Positions 54,757-63,363 are shown, numbered from the stretch's first letter. The stretch is DNA of 64,000 bases from Rhodospirillaceae bacterium (GCA_002737725.1 NSIP01000001.1:208921-272920); one strand, 5' to 3'. Program-made: numbers and translations. Notes: generated by a model not told the origin, from the letters alone.

Positions 54757-54773
54757 TTTAGAATAATTCTAAA
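54757..54773. promoter_or_regulatory. Iron control element (Irr box) upstream of rubrerythrin
   Basis: TTTAGAATAATTCTAAA is a perfect 17-bp palindrome that fits the published ICE-box pattern for alphaproteobacterial Irr (TTAGAA...TTCTAA). It sits between irr and rubrerythrin, 131 bp before the rubrerythrin start. The gene for an Irr-like protein is next door, so Irr control of rubrerythrin by haem/iron state is a well-founded inference. Confidence 0.75.
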
Positions 54774-54806
54774 CGGATAACGATTCGCAAATCGTCGAGG
54801 GGCTGT

Positions 54807-55229
54807 TTAACGCGCGAGCCGGATGATTACGTCGACGCGCTTGACCTTTTCCCCCGCTGGGGCGTCGGGCAGGCTGGTGATGCGCACGCTATCCAGCGCC
54901 ACATCCTGCAGCTTTCCGGTGCGCTCGTAGTAAAAGTGGTGATGCTCGCTCGTGTTGGTGTCGAAATAGGACCGACCGGCTTCGATGGAAATTTCGCGCA
55001 ACAAACCGCGTTCGGTGAAATCGTGCAAGGCGTTGTAAACCGTGGCCAGCGAAAGGTTGACGCGCTTTCCCTTGGCTTCTGTATACAGCGATTCTGGCGT
55101 CACATGGCGTGAGCCATTGGCGAACAGTATTTTCGCCAAGGCCAAACGCTGGCGTGTTGGGCGCAAGCCTGCTTTTCGCAGGCGCTCCAAGGCCGTGGCG
55201 TCTTTGGGGTGTGCGCTCGGTGATGACAT
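54807..55229 (-). CDS. irr: Fur-family iron response regulator, Irr-like
   Basis: A 140-residue Fur-family repressor. The winged helix covers KAGLRPTRQRLALAKILFAN and VNLSLATVYNALHDFTERGL (recognition helix). The dimer domain has the His-rich DTNTSEHHHFYYERTGKL motif that Irr uses to bind haem. The CxxC zinc motifs of Fur and PerR are absent, another Irr trait. Just downstream lies a TTTAGAA...TTCTAAA box that fits Irr. PerR or another Fur branch is the alternative. Upstream 185 bp show no second box. Confidence 0.87.
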   Translation of the reverse strand: MSSPSAHPKDATALERLRKAGLRPTRQRLALAKILFANGSRHVTPESLYTEAKGKRVNLSLATVYNALHDFTERGLLREISIEAGRSYFDTNTSEHHHFYYERTGKLQDVALDSVRITSLPDAPAGEKVKRVDVIIRLAR

Positions 55230-55414
55230 ATGGGACCGGCGGCTCGCATGAAGGATTGATGACTATCGTATATCGACACTAATAACTGTTTTTTCCACTG
55301 ACGCAAGATTGATCCTCGTTGTTCTGGTAACGAATCTGATTACCCAACGCATCTTGCGGCGGCTTGGTTGCATCATGGGCTTTTGCGACACGGCAGGTTT
55401 GTCTATAACCAGGA

Positions 55415-55759
55415 ATGTCCTCGCGCCTGTCCCCCTCGCCCCGTGCAAAATTGATCCGCACTCTTGTCGGCCTCGCGGCCGCTATGGCCATCACGCTCGG
55501 GGTTTTTTTGCTGGTTGCGGCCTTCGCGGGCGCGATGAGGGTGATGAATGAGATCACCAATAACATGCCGCTGCGCTGCCCTGACGGGTATGACCTTATC
55601 GCGCTTGAAGATGGCTCGCCAGGCTGTACAGCCAAGCCACCACCTCCGGTGATGGGGGTTGTGTCAGTCACGTTGCCGAAGTTGACGGAAAAGCCCGTAT
55701 CGTCAACGCCCTCTGCCCAAGCTTCGCCAGCCGCTCAGCCAAAATCACCAAAGCCATGA
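55415..55759 (+). CDS. Small single-pass membrane protein, function unknown
   Basis: A 114-residue protein with a basic N-terminus, one helix (about residues 14-39, LVGLAAAMAITLGVFLLVAA) and a periplasmic tail holding two Cys (RCPDGYDLIALEDGSPGC, about 54-71), which could form a disulfide. The last 30 residues are Pro/Ser/Ala-rich. I do not recognise the family. It lies just before the bimodular repeat. Codon use looks like the neighbours, so it is probably real. Confidence 0.5.
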   Translation: MSSRLSPSPRAKLIRTLVGLAAAMAITLGVFLLVAAFAGAMRVMNEITNNMPLRCPDGYDLIALEDGSPGCTAKPPPPVMGVVSVTLPKLTEKPVSSTPSAQASPAAQPKSPKP

Positions 55760-55777
55760 CAACGGGCCCAACGTCCC

Positions 55778-55950
55778 CTCGTGGTCCTCATGATTCTAAC
55801 ATTCGCATCCCGGTTGGGACGGCGATTTGGCGAATGTTAGAATCATGAGGACCACGAGCAAATATAGGTTTTTAGTGGAGCTTTGGATTTGACATTCGCT
55901 TCTCAGTTTCGCCGCGGCGAGGGGGACGAACGTCAAATCCGCTCCGCTAA
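55778..55950 (-). repeat. Bimodular double-hairpin repeat, copy 2 (best preserved)
   Basis: Hairpin 2 has perfectly matching 29-bp arms (55778-55806 and 55830-55858) around a 23-nt loop. Hairpin 1 has 14-bp arms with one mismatch (near 55886-55899 and 55927-55940), extended by TAGTGGAGC-type sequence on both sides. The spacer AAAGCTCCACTA.AAACCTATATTT is shared with copy 1 at 43384-43552, which lies in the opposite orientation. The right end runs into the first codons of the MFS gene. Confidence 0.8.
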
Positions 55951-57118
55951 CGGTCGGTTGACTGTCGGGGTGCTCACGGCGGCCCAGGCGCTGTCGATGA
56001 CGGGGGTTTCGATTGTGACCCTGACAACAGGATTGGCCGGAACCTATCTTGCCGCCAGCCCCACCTTGGCCACCGCGCCCTTGGCCGCACAGTTTGTCGC
56101 GACCATGTGTGCCACGTTTCCCGCTGCAATGTTTATGCGCAAATACGGTCGCCGCGCAGGCTTTACGATGGGGCAAATCATTGGTTTGCTGGGCGCGTTG
56201 TTCTCGGTCTATGCGCTGATGGAACAATCGTTCCTGCTGTTCTTGGCCGCAGGCGCAGTGCTGGGCGTTCATAATGCGTTTTGGGGTTACTATCGTTTTG
56301 CCGCCGCCGAAGCCGCTGACCCTGCTTTTAAAACCCGCGCCATTTCGCTGGTGATGGCCGGTGGTGTGTTGGCCGGCGTCGGCGGGCCCGAACTAGCCAA
56401 GCACAGCCGCGATGTGTTCGAGCCCGTGGTGTTTGCCGGTTGCTATGCCGCCATCGCGATCATGTGTGCCGTCAATGTTTTGGTTTTGCAGTTCGCGCGC
56501 TTGCCCGGCGCTCCGCTCGTTGCGACGCAGCGCACAGGTCGGTCGTGGTTCGAATTGCTCAAAGACCCCAAGTTCTTTGCTGCCGTTGCAGCCGGAATGA
56601 CGGGTTATGGCGTGATGATTTTGGTCATGGCCGCCACGCCGATCTCGATGGCCGATTGTGGCTTAAGCTTCAACGATGCGGCTTTTGTGATTCAGTGGCA
56701 TGGCTTGGCCATGTTCGCGCCTAGCTTTTTCAGCGGCACTTTGATTCAGCGCTGGGGTGCGCAACGCATTATTTTTGCAGGCCTTGCACTCAACGTTGTT
56801 TGTATGGTCACGAATATGTCTGGCGCCAACATCTCAAATTTCTGGTTTGGTCTGGTGGCCTTGGGGCTGGGGTGGAATTTTATGTACGTCGGCGCCACCG
56901 CCCTGTTGACCGAAGCCTATCGCGCTGAGGAGCGCGATACCGCCCAGGCGACCAATGATACGCTGGTTTTTGCTTGTATCTCGGTGGCGACCTTCGCTTC
57001 GGGCGCTTTGCAGAACACCTTGGGCTGGATGGCGGTGAATGCGATTATTGCACTGCCGTTGGTTCTGGCATTGATGGTGATGCTCAGCTTGCGCCGGGCA
57101 TCACTGCAAACGACTTAG
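55883..57118 (+). CDS. MFS permease with a repeat-derived 5' end
   Basis: A major facilitator of up to 411 residues with 12 helices; substrate unknown. MFS hallmarks include VGVLTAAQALSMTGVSIVTL in helix 1, MRKYGRRAGFTMGQIIGLLG (loop 2-3) and ALGLGWNFMYVGATALLTEA. The open frame starts with a TTG inside the bimodular repeat, and about the first 22 codons are repeat sequence. Family likeness begins around residue 24 (NGRLTVGVL), so the natural start was probably lost or replaced; TTG at codon 26, GTG at codon 30 or ATG at codon 39 could serve now. Its 3' end overlaps the cold-shock gene by 4 bp. Confidence 0.8.
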   Translation: MDLTFASQFRRGEGDERQIRSANGRLTVGVLTAAQALSMTGVSIVTLTTGLAGTYLAASPTLATAPLAAQFVATMCATFPAAMFMRKYGRRAGFTMGQIIGLLGALFSVYALMEQSFLLFLAAGAVLGVHNAFWGYYRFAAAEAADPAFKTRAISLVMAGGVLAGVGGPELAKHSRDVFEPVVFAGCYAAIAIMCAVNVLVLQFARLPGAPLVATQRTGRSWFELLKDPKFFAAVAAGMTGYGVMILVMAATPISMADCGLSFNDAAFVIQWHGLAMFAPSFFSGTLIQRWGAQRIIFAGLALNVVCMVTNMSGANISNFWFGLVALGLGWNFMYVGATALLTEAYRAEERDTAQATNDTLVFACISVATFASGALQNTLGWMAVNAIIALPLVLALMVMLSLRRASLQTT

Positions 57119-57678
57119 CCCCGATAACCGTCTTTTTTGGGTGGCGGGCCAGATAGCACATCAACACGTGTGGCCGTGGGTCCTTTATTTCCAGGGCGAA
57201 CATACATGCGAACTTTCTGCCCGGACTCAAGCCAGTCGAGGTTTGAACGCTGTAAGGCCCCAACCCCGATGAAAATGTCCGCACCCCCGCCTGTTGGGAC
57301 GCCAAATCCGTAGCCTTTGTCGGGCGAGAAAAATTTAATATAGCCCTCGACGATGGTTTCATCGCCGCTGCTCGGGGCCATATCGTCGTCCACGGAGCTT
57401 TCATCGACACGATGAATCACCGACACCTGCAAGCCGCGCGGCCCATTGCCGAGATCGCATGTAATCGTCGCGCCCTGCCTGAGGGTGCGATGACCTGCGC
57501 TTTGAACAACTGAAACATGAAGAAAGGCATCTGGCGACCCGTCCATCGGCGCCAGAAAGCCGAAGCCCTTGGCTGGGTTAAACCACTTTACTTTCGCCGT
57601 GACCCCCGATTGAACAGGGGAACCGCCGGACCCTTGCATCGAACCAACATACCCTCGACTAATTACAGCGTGATCCAA
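57115..57678 (-). CDS. Tandem cold-shock-domain protein
   Basis: A protein of up to 187 residues with two cold-shock (OB-fold) domains. Domain 1: AKVKWFNPAKGFGFLAPMDG and DAFLHVSVV, with RNP1 (KGFGF) and RNP2 (FLHVS). Domain 2: EGYIKFFSPDKGYGFGVPTG and DIFIGVGAL, a looser version. A linker rich in Asp and Ser joins them. Double-CSD proteins are typical of Alphaproteobacteria. The start is unclear: ATG 57678 or, better for length, ATG 57639 (MQGSGG). It binds single-stranded nucleic acids; targets unknown. Confidence 0.88.
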   Translation of the reverse strand: MDHAVISRGYVGSMQGSGGSPVQSGVTAKVKWFNPAKGFGFLAPMDGSPDAFLHVSVVQSAGHRTLRQGATITCDLGNGPRGLQVSVIHRVDESSVDDDMAPSSGDETIVEGYIKFFSPDKGYGFGVPTGGGADIFIGVGALQRSNLDWLESGQKVRMYVRPGNKGPTATRVDVLSGPPPKKDGYRG

Positions 57679-57801
57679 ATTCTACACGAAAATGAGGTCA
57701 GAACCAAATTACGAGGCCGATTTTCACGGCGAGAGGGCCATCCTTAAGCCCTGATTTTCATCAGAAATTTCATGTCGTGGCGTCAAGAATAATCAAGATT
57801 T

Positions 57802-59301
57802 TCAGGGGTTACCTGGGATTGGCCCGCGCACGCGGCGCACCGCGTCTGCCCAGCCGCTCAGAATGTTGGCTCGCTCGGCCTCACCCATGTGCGGCTCAGC
57901 CCGAAAGTCGCATTGCCAGGCCGACTCGACCTCGCCAATCGAGCTGAAAATACCTGCATTGAGCCCGGCTAAGAACGCAGCCCCCAGCACTGTTGTTTCG
58001 CGGTTGCGGGGCCGCTCAACGACCAAGCCTGAAATGTCGGCCAGAAACTGCATCATCCAATCATTGGCCGACATCCCGCCATCGACGCGCAGAGTTCCTT
58101 TTGCAACCACACCATCGGCGCGAAACGTGGCTAGCAAATCTTGTGTTTGTAGGCACACACCTTCCAACGCCGCGCGCACAATCTGGGCCGCCGAGGTGTC
58201 GCGCGTCAGTCCCAAAATGGCCCCGCGCGCGTCGGCGTCCCAATAGGGTGCGCCCATCCCTGTAAAAGCCGGCACGAAAAAAGGCCGGCTGGTTCCCGTG
58301 CCCAACTTGGCCATGGCCTCGCTTTCACTGGCCGCACCAAACAATTTCAACTGATCGCGTAACCACTGCACAGCCGTGCCAGCGTTGAAAACGCTGCCTT
58401 CTAAAGCATAAGTCGTCACGCCCCCCAGTCGATAAGCGATGGTGGTAAGTAATCTATTCTTTGAGGCCAGCGCTTTAGCCCCGGTGTTGATCAACACAAA
58501 GCACCCCGTTCCATAGGTGCTTTTGATGGTACCCTCGCGAAATCCCGCCTGCCCCACGAGCGCGGCTTGCTGATCGCCCACCAGGGCTTTGATGGGGATG
58601 GGCGCACCGAAATGCTCGGCCAAGCTTGCGCCGAAATCATCCGAGGTGTCTTTGACGCTGGGTAGTATTGCTGCTGGCACATTGAACAGCGCTAACAGAT
58701 CAGGGTCCCACGCGCTGTCGTGAATATTGAACAACATCGTTCTCGACGCATTGGTGGCATCGGTGGCGTGAACTTTTCCGCCCGTCAGTTGCCACAGCAA
58801 GAACGTATCAATGGTTCCGAACGCCAGCGCGCCTTGATCGGCGGCTGTGCGTGCGTTGGGCACATTTTCGAGCAACCACGATATTTTTGTGGCAGAAAAA
58901 TACGAATCGAGCAGCAAGCCGGTTTTGGCCTGAAGGCGGGGCTCTTCGCCTGCGGTGCGCAACGTTTCGCACATCCCCGCGCCGCGCCGGTCTTGCCAGA
59001 CGATTGCGTTGGAAATGGCTTTGCCGGTTGCGCGGTCCCAAATCACGCTGGTTTCACGCTGATTAGTGATGCCGATGGCAACCACACCCGCGATGCCACC
59101 GGTCGCAGCAATCACGTCGCGGCACACTTTCAGGGTTGCTTGCCAAATCTCTTCCGGGTCGTGCTCGACCCAGCCGTCGCGGGGATAGATTTGCTTCAAC
59201 GGAACTTGCGCTGTAGCCAGCACGTGGGCCTTGTCGTCAAACATCACCGCGCGGGTTGATGTGGTGCCTTGGTCAATGGCCAAGATCCGGCGCGTTGTCA
59301 T
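57802..59301 (-). CDS. glpK: Glycerol kinase
   Basis: A 499-residue FGGY-family kinase that phosphorylates glycerol. It opens RILAIDQGTTSTRAVMFDDK with the ATP phosphate loop; ITNQRETSVIWDRATGKAIS and IVWQDRRGAGMCETL follow. The glycerol site is in SYFSATKISWLLENVPNART, and LRVDGGMSANDWMMQFLADI is the FGGY signature. Its 3' neighbour is 123 bp from the cold-shock gene. No glpF or glpD is present. Its start overlaps the mobA stop by 4 bp. Confidence 0.96.
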   Translation of the reverse strand: MTTRRILAIDQGTTSTRAVMFDDKAHVLATAQVPLKQIYPRDGWVEHDPEEIWQATLKVCRDVIAATGGIAGVVAIGITNQRETSVIWDRATGKAISNAIVWQDRRGAGMCETLRTAGEEPRLQAKTGLLLDSYFSATKISWLLENVPNARTAADQGALAFGTIDTFLLWQLTGGKVHATDATNASRTMLFNIHDSAWDPDLLALFNVPAAILPSVKDTSDDFGASLAEHFGAPIPIKALVGDQQAALVGQAGFREGTIKSTYGTGCFVLINTGAKALASKNRLLTTIAYRLGGVTTYALEGSVFNAGTAVQWLRDQLKLFGAASESEAMAKLGTGTSRPFFVPAFTGMGAPYWDADARGAILGLTRDTSAAQIVRAALEGVCLQTQDLLATFRADGVVAKGTLRVDGGMSANDWMMQFLADISGLVVERPRNRETTVLGAAFLAGLNAGIFSSIGEVESAWQCDFRAEPHMGEAERANILSGWADAVRRVRGPIPGNP

Positions 59302-59963
59302 AGCAACCCTCTTTCTTTCTCAGTATCACTCGACCAATGACTCTCAGCTCGCCTCAAGTCATCGGGGGTATTAATATTGAAGAATGGATCAAAAGGCTTG
59401 GTGGGCCAATCGACGAGCTGCACTCGGCATTGATCTTGAAACCGGTGCACGGCCATCGCGCGCCCTGTCCGTAGGTGATCAACCAGGCGCGCGGTGAGGT
59501 TTGTGCGCCATAGCGCGGTCAGATGGTGGGCTCGCCCATTCGAGGACGCCACCACAATATCAATATTATCGGTCAGTTTCTCGTCCAGGTGCGCGGCAAG
59601 ATCGTGCGGAATAAATGGGCTGTCGGTGGGGCACGTCAGCACCGCTGGAACGGCCGGGTCTTTTTTGCGCGCCCACATCAGCGCCGCTGCAACGCCCGCC
59701 AGCGGCCCTGCGTGAAGGGCATCATCTGTGATGACCTCATGATGTAGTGAATCTGACCATGCTGCGCGCGCACGAACGCCGATCGCGAGTTGAGACAGTT
59801 GTGGCGCTAACCGCGCGATGACGTGGCTCAACAGGGGTTGGCCGGCCAAAGTCACCATGGCTTTTGGGCCTTGGGCCAGCCGCACACCGTCGCCGCCCGC
59901 GAGAACAACGCCGAGAAGAACGGGTGGCTTTTTTTTCAGAGAGTAATCAGAACTCGATGACAT
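59298..59963 (-). CDS. mobA: Molybdenum cofactor guanylyltransferase
   Basis: A 221-residue nucleotidyltransferase that joins GMP to molybdopterin to make the MGD cofactor. It shows VVLAGGDGVRLAQGPKAMVT (LAGG...R..G..K signature, about residues 18-37) and VLTCPTDSPFIPHDLAAHL (D of the metal site). The end AFFNINTPDDL-like stretch (DPFFNINTPDDLRRAE) matches MobA. Odd pairing with glpK by a 4-bp overlap. No molybdoenzyme gene is near. Confidence 0.9.
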   Translation of the reverse strand: MSSSSDYSLKKKPPVLLGVVLAGGDGVRLAQGPKAMVTLAGQPLLSHVIARLAPQLSQLAIGVRARAAWSDSLHHEVITDDALHAGPLAGVAAALMWARKKDPAVPAVLTCPTDSPFIPHDLAAHLDEKLTDNIDIVVASSNGRAHHLTALWRTNLTARLVDHLRTGRAMAVHRFQDQCRVQLVDWPTKPFDPFFNINTPDDLRRAESHWSSDTEKERGLL

Positions 59964-60025
59964 CTCCGCACGATGACCGCACTATAAGTGACGGTCAATA
60001 TGCTGCGCTCAAAGTAGAAAAGCCC

Positions 60026-60737
60026 TTACGCGACACGCGAGATGCCGTCGTCATCGTTAGGGTCGCTCAAGAAGGGTGAGACGATGTCGTCCACGACGGC
60101 TTGACCGACGTTGAAACTTTGCGCCGACACAGGCTCGACGACTTGGCGTTCGGCCATGGACTGAACTTGTTTCTCGGCGCGCTGCAAATTGCGCTCGGTC
60201 ACAATCGCCAATTTGCCAGCGCCTTGGTCTTTATAAACCATCAGCGCATATCGGAAGGCTTCCGAAGATTGGCGCATATACTCCCACTGGCCGTTGTGCT
60301 TTGTGAGCAAAAAGAACGCTGAACCTAATGTATTTTGGTATCGTCGCCCATTGCAGGGGCGAGGTGTCGGGTGTGCGCACTTGTAATACAGCGGCGCAGC
60401 ATTCCACCGCGTATTCTAAAACCGGCACATTGCGCGTATTGTCGCCTTACACCTGTGGAATTTGCGCCAGCGTGTCGGAGATTTCCGACCAGCGGATCGG
60501 GTGTGTATAACAATTAAAGACTTGGCGGGCCGACTGACACACACGAATCGCTTCGCGCAGCGAGTTGTCATCGCCCACCGCCATATCAATTTTATACAGC
60601 ACGCAGCCCAGCCGGTATTTTATCAAACCCCAATCGGCGTGCTGTTTGCGCCGCGACATATGCAGCAGCGCGCGGCGATGCGAATCAGCGGTTTCTTCCA
60701 GGCGCGCAATATCGTTGGTGCGCTCCGCAATAATTTG
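60026..60737 (-). pseudogene. Decayed TPR-repeat gene with a stop and a frameshift
   Basis: Three pieces line up on the minus strand. From 60737 one frame reads ERTNDIARLEETADSHRRAL and ADWGLIKYRLGCVLYKIDMA, to TAA at 60447-60449. The same frame goes on after that stop with VPVLEYAVECCAAVLQVRTP and TSPLQWATI. Near 60337 one extra C shifts the frame, and QNTLGSAFFLLTKHNGQWEY follows, with the rest to 60026. PLQWAxxQNxLGxA is typical of TPR-10/12-type repeats. The 5' end is also missing (a TGA stands at 60738-60740). At least three lesions show that it is dead. Confidence 0.7.
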
Positions 60738-60855
60738 TCATATCATCGATACCGTACTCATTCCGTCATTCGACGAAAACCCTTAATTGTCCCGGTCCGA
60801 ACTGGTTTCTGACGCTCAGTTCGTGTGTCAATGATCTTCCCGCGAAAGAAAATAA

Positions 60856-61479
60856 ATGTCTGCCTATCTCATCGCCAACAATCATCTGACAGAATTCGAA
60901 GGTAAAATTTCTGACTATCGCGCCAAGGTCACCCAAACAGCGGTGTCTTTCGGCGGGCGTTATTTGGCGCGCGGGATTCCGGCCAAAATCCTCGAAGGCC
61001 AATGGTTGGCGCGCCAACGCAATGTTGTCTCAGCGTGGCCCGACTCATCCGCGATCGAGAAATTTTGGTTCTCGGACGCCTATCAAAAAGAGATTCGCCC
61101 CAATCGGGTCGGCACCTCAGTCAATGACATCGCCATTTTCAATGGCGAGGGTGAACCGCCCAGCCCGCCCGCCCATGAGGAGGTTTATATGCTGGTCTTG
61201 GCCCAATTGGCGGGGGCTCCTGATCGCGGATCGGCCTATGCAAAGGCTGTCGCTGCACTCGTTCCACAATACGATGGCAAATATTTGGTGCGGGGCGGCC
61301 CAGCCAAGGTCGTTGAAGGGGAATGGCTCAGCCGATTGCGCGTTGTGCTGACGGCGTTTCCCTCAATGCAAGCGGCCACAGATTTTTGGTATTCCGATGC
61401 CTACCAGAAAGACACCAAACCTTTGCGCGATGGTACCGGCCTTTACGATGTGGCGCTGTTCACAGCCGATAAGGCTTAA
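60856..61479 (+). CDS. Protein with two tandem DUF1330 domains
   Basis: A 207-residue protein made of two DUF1330 (dimeric ferredoxin-like) domains. Domain 1 (about residues 1-98) has GGRYLARGIPAKILEGQWLA and WPDSSAIEKFWFSDAYQKEI; domain 2 (about 110-205) has DGKYLVRGGPAKVVEGEWLS and FPSMQAATDFWYSDAYQKDT. The two halves share the same blocks, so it is a gene-internal duplication mimicking the usual dimer. Function unknown. A single-domain relative lies at 63064. Confidence 0.88.
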   Translation: MSAYLIANNHLTEFEGKISDYRAKVTQTAVSFGGRYLARGIPAKILEGQWLARQRNVVSAWPDSSAIEKFWFSDAYQKEIRPNRVGTSVNDIAIFNGEGEPPSPPAHEEVYMLVLAQLAGAPDRGSAYAKAVAALVPQYDGKYLVRGGPAKVVEGEWLSRLRVVLTAFPSMQAATDFWYSDAYQKDTKPLRDGTGLYDVALFTADKA

Positions 61480-62141
61480 ATTTTAACGCGTGAGTCTTGA
61501 ATAGACATGGGTCTCTTGTCAGCACGGCCTGACATCAACTGGCCCTTGGCCCCATATGTATTGTCAAAGATCGAGAGACTCTGACTCGTAACAACCCACC
61601 TGGCGTCGAAAGGCATCGCTTTGCCGGCGTTGGATGTGATCTGACAGCCGCCGCCCAGCAGCGTTCCAACCAGCGTATCGGCCTCTAAGCGCCAATGGAA
61701 GGGGCACTTGCCGCCGTAGGTCGAATCAAAGCTCACCTCGCCCCACAGTTCTTTTTTTAAGTGCAAGTCGGTAAAGCGCTCGGCATTGGGCATGTTGCGC
61801 AGCCACATGCGGATTCCATTGGCTTCTGTGTCAGGCGCAAACACAGCCAAGCCGCGCGCGATAATCTCGCCGTTGGGCCCGCCTTTGCGCCCTTGCCGGA
61901 ACAAGACATTTGGCCCGATCTGCGGAGTGTCGATTCGTGCATAAATAACGTGGCGTCGCTCGTGACAGTTGGCTTCAGGTGTGCCTTGCGCAGCCTCAGC
62001 AGCCACCTGATCAATCGTGTCATACGTGCCGGGCATGACGGCCATCAGCCGCGCCATCGTCTCGGGCAGGGGGGCTGCCTGGGCACTGACGGCCGCAAGC
62101 CCGAACATTGCCGCTATGATCAAGACGCTGTGTCGTTTCAC
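61476..62141 (-). CDS. Exported protein with CpcT/CpeT-like features, function unknown
   Basis: A 221-residue protein from GTG 62141, which starts a clean signal peptide (KRHSVLIIAAMFGLAAVSAQ, cleavage near AQAA). The mature part has LMAVMPGTYDTIDQVAAEAA, HERRHVIYARIDTPQIGPNV and FRQGRKGGPNGEIIARGLAV, with Cys in KCPFHWRLEADT and GGGCQITSNAG. The order reminds me of CpcT/CpeT-like beta-barrel proteins, but this is a weak guess and no bilin genes are near. It overlaps the DUF1330 gene end by 4 bp. Confidence 0.7.
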   Translation of the reverse strand: MKRHSVLIIAAMFGLAAVSAQAAPLPETMARLMAVMPGTYDTIDQVAAEAAQGTPEANCHERRHVIYARIDTPQIGPNVLFRQGRKGGPNGEIIARGLAVFAPDTEANGIRMWLRNMPNAERFTDLHLKKELWGEVSFDSTYGGKCPFHWRLEADTLVGTLLGGGCQITSNAGKAMPFDARWVVTSQSLSIFDNTYGAKGQLMSGRADKRPMSIQDSRVKI

Positions 62142-62271
62142 GATCCGCTCCACTAAAATGTTTGAAAGTTCGGCCACACTGCGTACTGAATGCACACCAG
62201 GCTTGCGTTCAATCAAAGCGCGCTGCTAAGCCGCCAAGGTAAATGAATTCCGCTTAAGAGGGGAGTGGCCG

Positions 62272-63030
62272 ATGGCCGAGAAAAAACACGATGCACTGGG
62301 ATACCGCGCCAAGATCGGTATTCTCGTGCCGGCGACCAACACAATTGTCGAGCCTGAAATGGCCGCCATGCAGCCGCCGGGCGTGACCAATCATGTCTCG
62401 CGCATGAGCAGGGTGAAAAGGCCCGCGCACGATCTCGAGCTCTATAAAAAATTCCTAGGCAAGTCAGTCGACATGGATGTGGCGATTGATTTGTTGGCTG
62501 CGCTTGAGCCCAACATTATTGCGCACGGCCATTCGGTCGATTCTTTTGTTGGTGGCATGGCTGGCGCGCAGGTCATGCGCAAACACATGCAGGCGGTCGC
62601 AGGCGGCATTCCCGTCATGCTGCCCTCACTCGCCATCCTCAAGGCGCTTGAAGTGATGGGCAAGCCCGGTAAACTTGCCATTCTCACGCCGTGGATGCCC
62701 CCCGCCGACGAGGCTTGTGCCGCGTTCTTTGCTGAATCGGGCTACAAGGTTTTGGCGATCAAGGGCTTAAAGCACCTCACGCCTCTCGATATTGCCACCG
62801 CCACGCCTGAGTTGCTGAATGCAGCCGTGGATGAAATCAACGTCCCCGGCGTGGAGTGCATTATTAAGGTCGGCACGAACTCATCCATGGCGCGCTTGGT
62901 CGCTGATATGGAGCGCCGACTGGGCAAACCTGTGCTGACCGTCAATACTGTAACCTATTGGGCCGGGCTTCGTGCCATTGGGATCTCTGATCGACTCCCA
63001 GGTTACGGGCGCTTAGCGGAATCGTTCTAA
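62272..63030 (+). CDS. Asp/Glu racemase-superfamily protein (maleate isomerase / arylmalonate decarboxylase-like)
   Basis: A 252-residue protein of the Asp/Glu racemase fold. It opens GYRAKIGILVPATNTIVEPE, MAAMQPPGVTNHVSRM, the N-terminal pattern of maleate isomerases and arylmalonate decarboxylases. The second active-site region is VECIIKVGTNSSMARLVADM, where a Cys is usual in maleate isomerase; here VECI holds the Cys slightly earlier and the first site reads AHGHSVDSFVG without Cys. The chemistry may therefore differ. A GAGGGGAGTGG purine-rich stretch gives a good ribosome-binding site. Confidence 0.8.
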   Translation: MAEKKHDALGYRAKIGILVPATNTIVEPEMAAMQPPGVTNHVSRMSRVKRPAHDLELYKKFLGKSVDMDVAIDLLAALEPNIIAHGHSVDSFVGGMAGAQVMRKHMQAVAGGIPVMLPSLAILKALEVMGKPGKLAILTPWMPPADEACAAFFAESGYKVLAIKGLKHLTPLDIATATPELLNAAVDEINVPGVECIIKVGTNSSMARLVADMERRLGKPVLTVNTVTYWAGLRAIGISDRLPGYGRLAESF

Positions 63031-63063
63031 TCATCCAACACTCAAACAGACGAAAGAACACCT

Positions 63064-63363
63064 ATGGCCGTATACCAAGTCGCCGTCGTGAAAATCACAA
63101 GCCGTACGCCGGGCCTGATGGAGTACGTGAAGAAATCCGCCGAGATCGTCGCCAAGTACGGCGCTGAGTATGTGGTGCGTGGGCCAGCCGACACCATTTT
63201 GGAGGGTGACTATTTACAAGGGCGCTCCGTCATTGTGTCGAAATGGCCGTCGATGGAAAAGGTCAAGGAATTCTGGAACTCGGATGATTATCAAGCCGCA
63301 AAAATCTTGCGCGAGGGCTCTGGCGTATATGATGTCGGCCTGTTTAACGAAGCGCCAAAGTAG
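63064..63363 (+). CDS. Single DUF1330 domain protein
   Basis: A 99-residue protein of one DUF1330 domain: VKITSRTPGLMEYVKKSAEI, YVVRGPADTILEGDYLQGRS and WPSMEKVKEFWNSDDYQAAK. It begins 33 bp after the racemase-like gene and is probably cotranscribed. It is the single-domain cousin of the tandem protein at 60856. Family function unknown; the fold often binds small organic molecules or forms dimers. Confidence 0.9.
   Translation: MAVYQVAVVKITSRTPGLMEYVKKSAEIVAKYGAEYVVRGPADTILEGDYLQGRSVIVSKWPSMEKVKEFWNSDDYQAAKILREGSGVYDVGLFNEAPK

Noticed and set aside
54780..54795. ACGATT-CGCA-AATCGT palindrome next to the Irr box
   Set aside because: Short arms and no match to a known operator; could belong to the 3' end of the irr mRNA.
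55796..56272. A 158-codon antisense frame across copy 2 of the repeat and the MFS gene
   Set aside because: Overlaps a convincing MFS gene and the repeat; composition looks like an antisense shadow.
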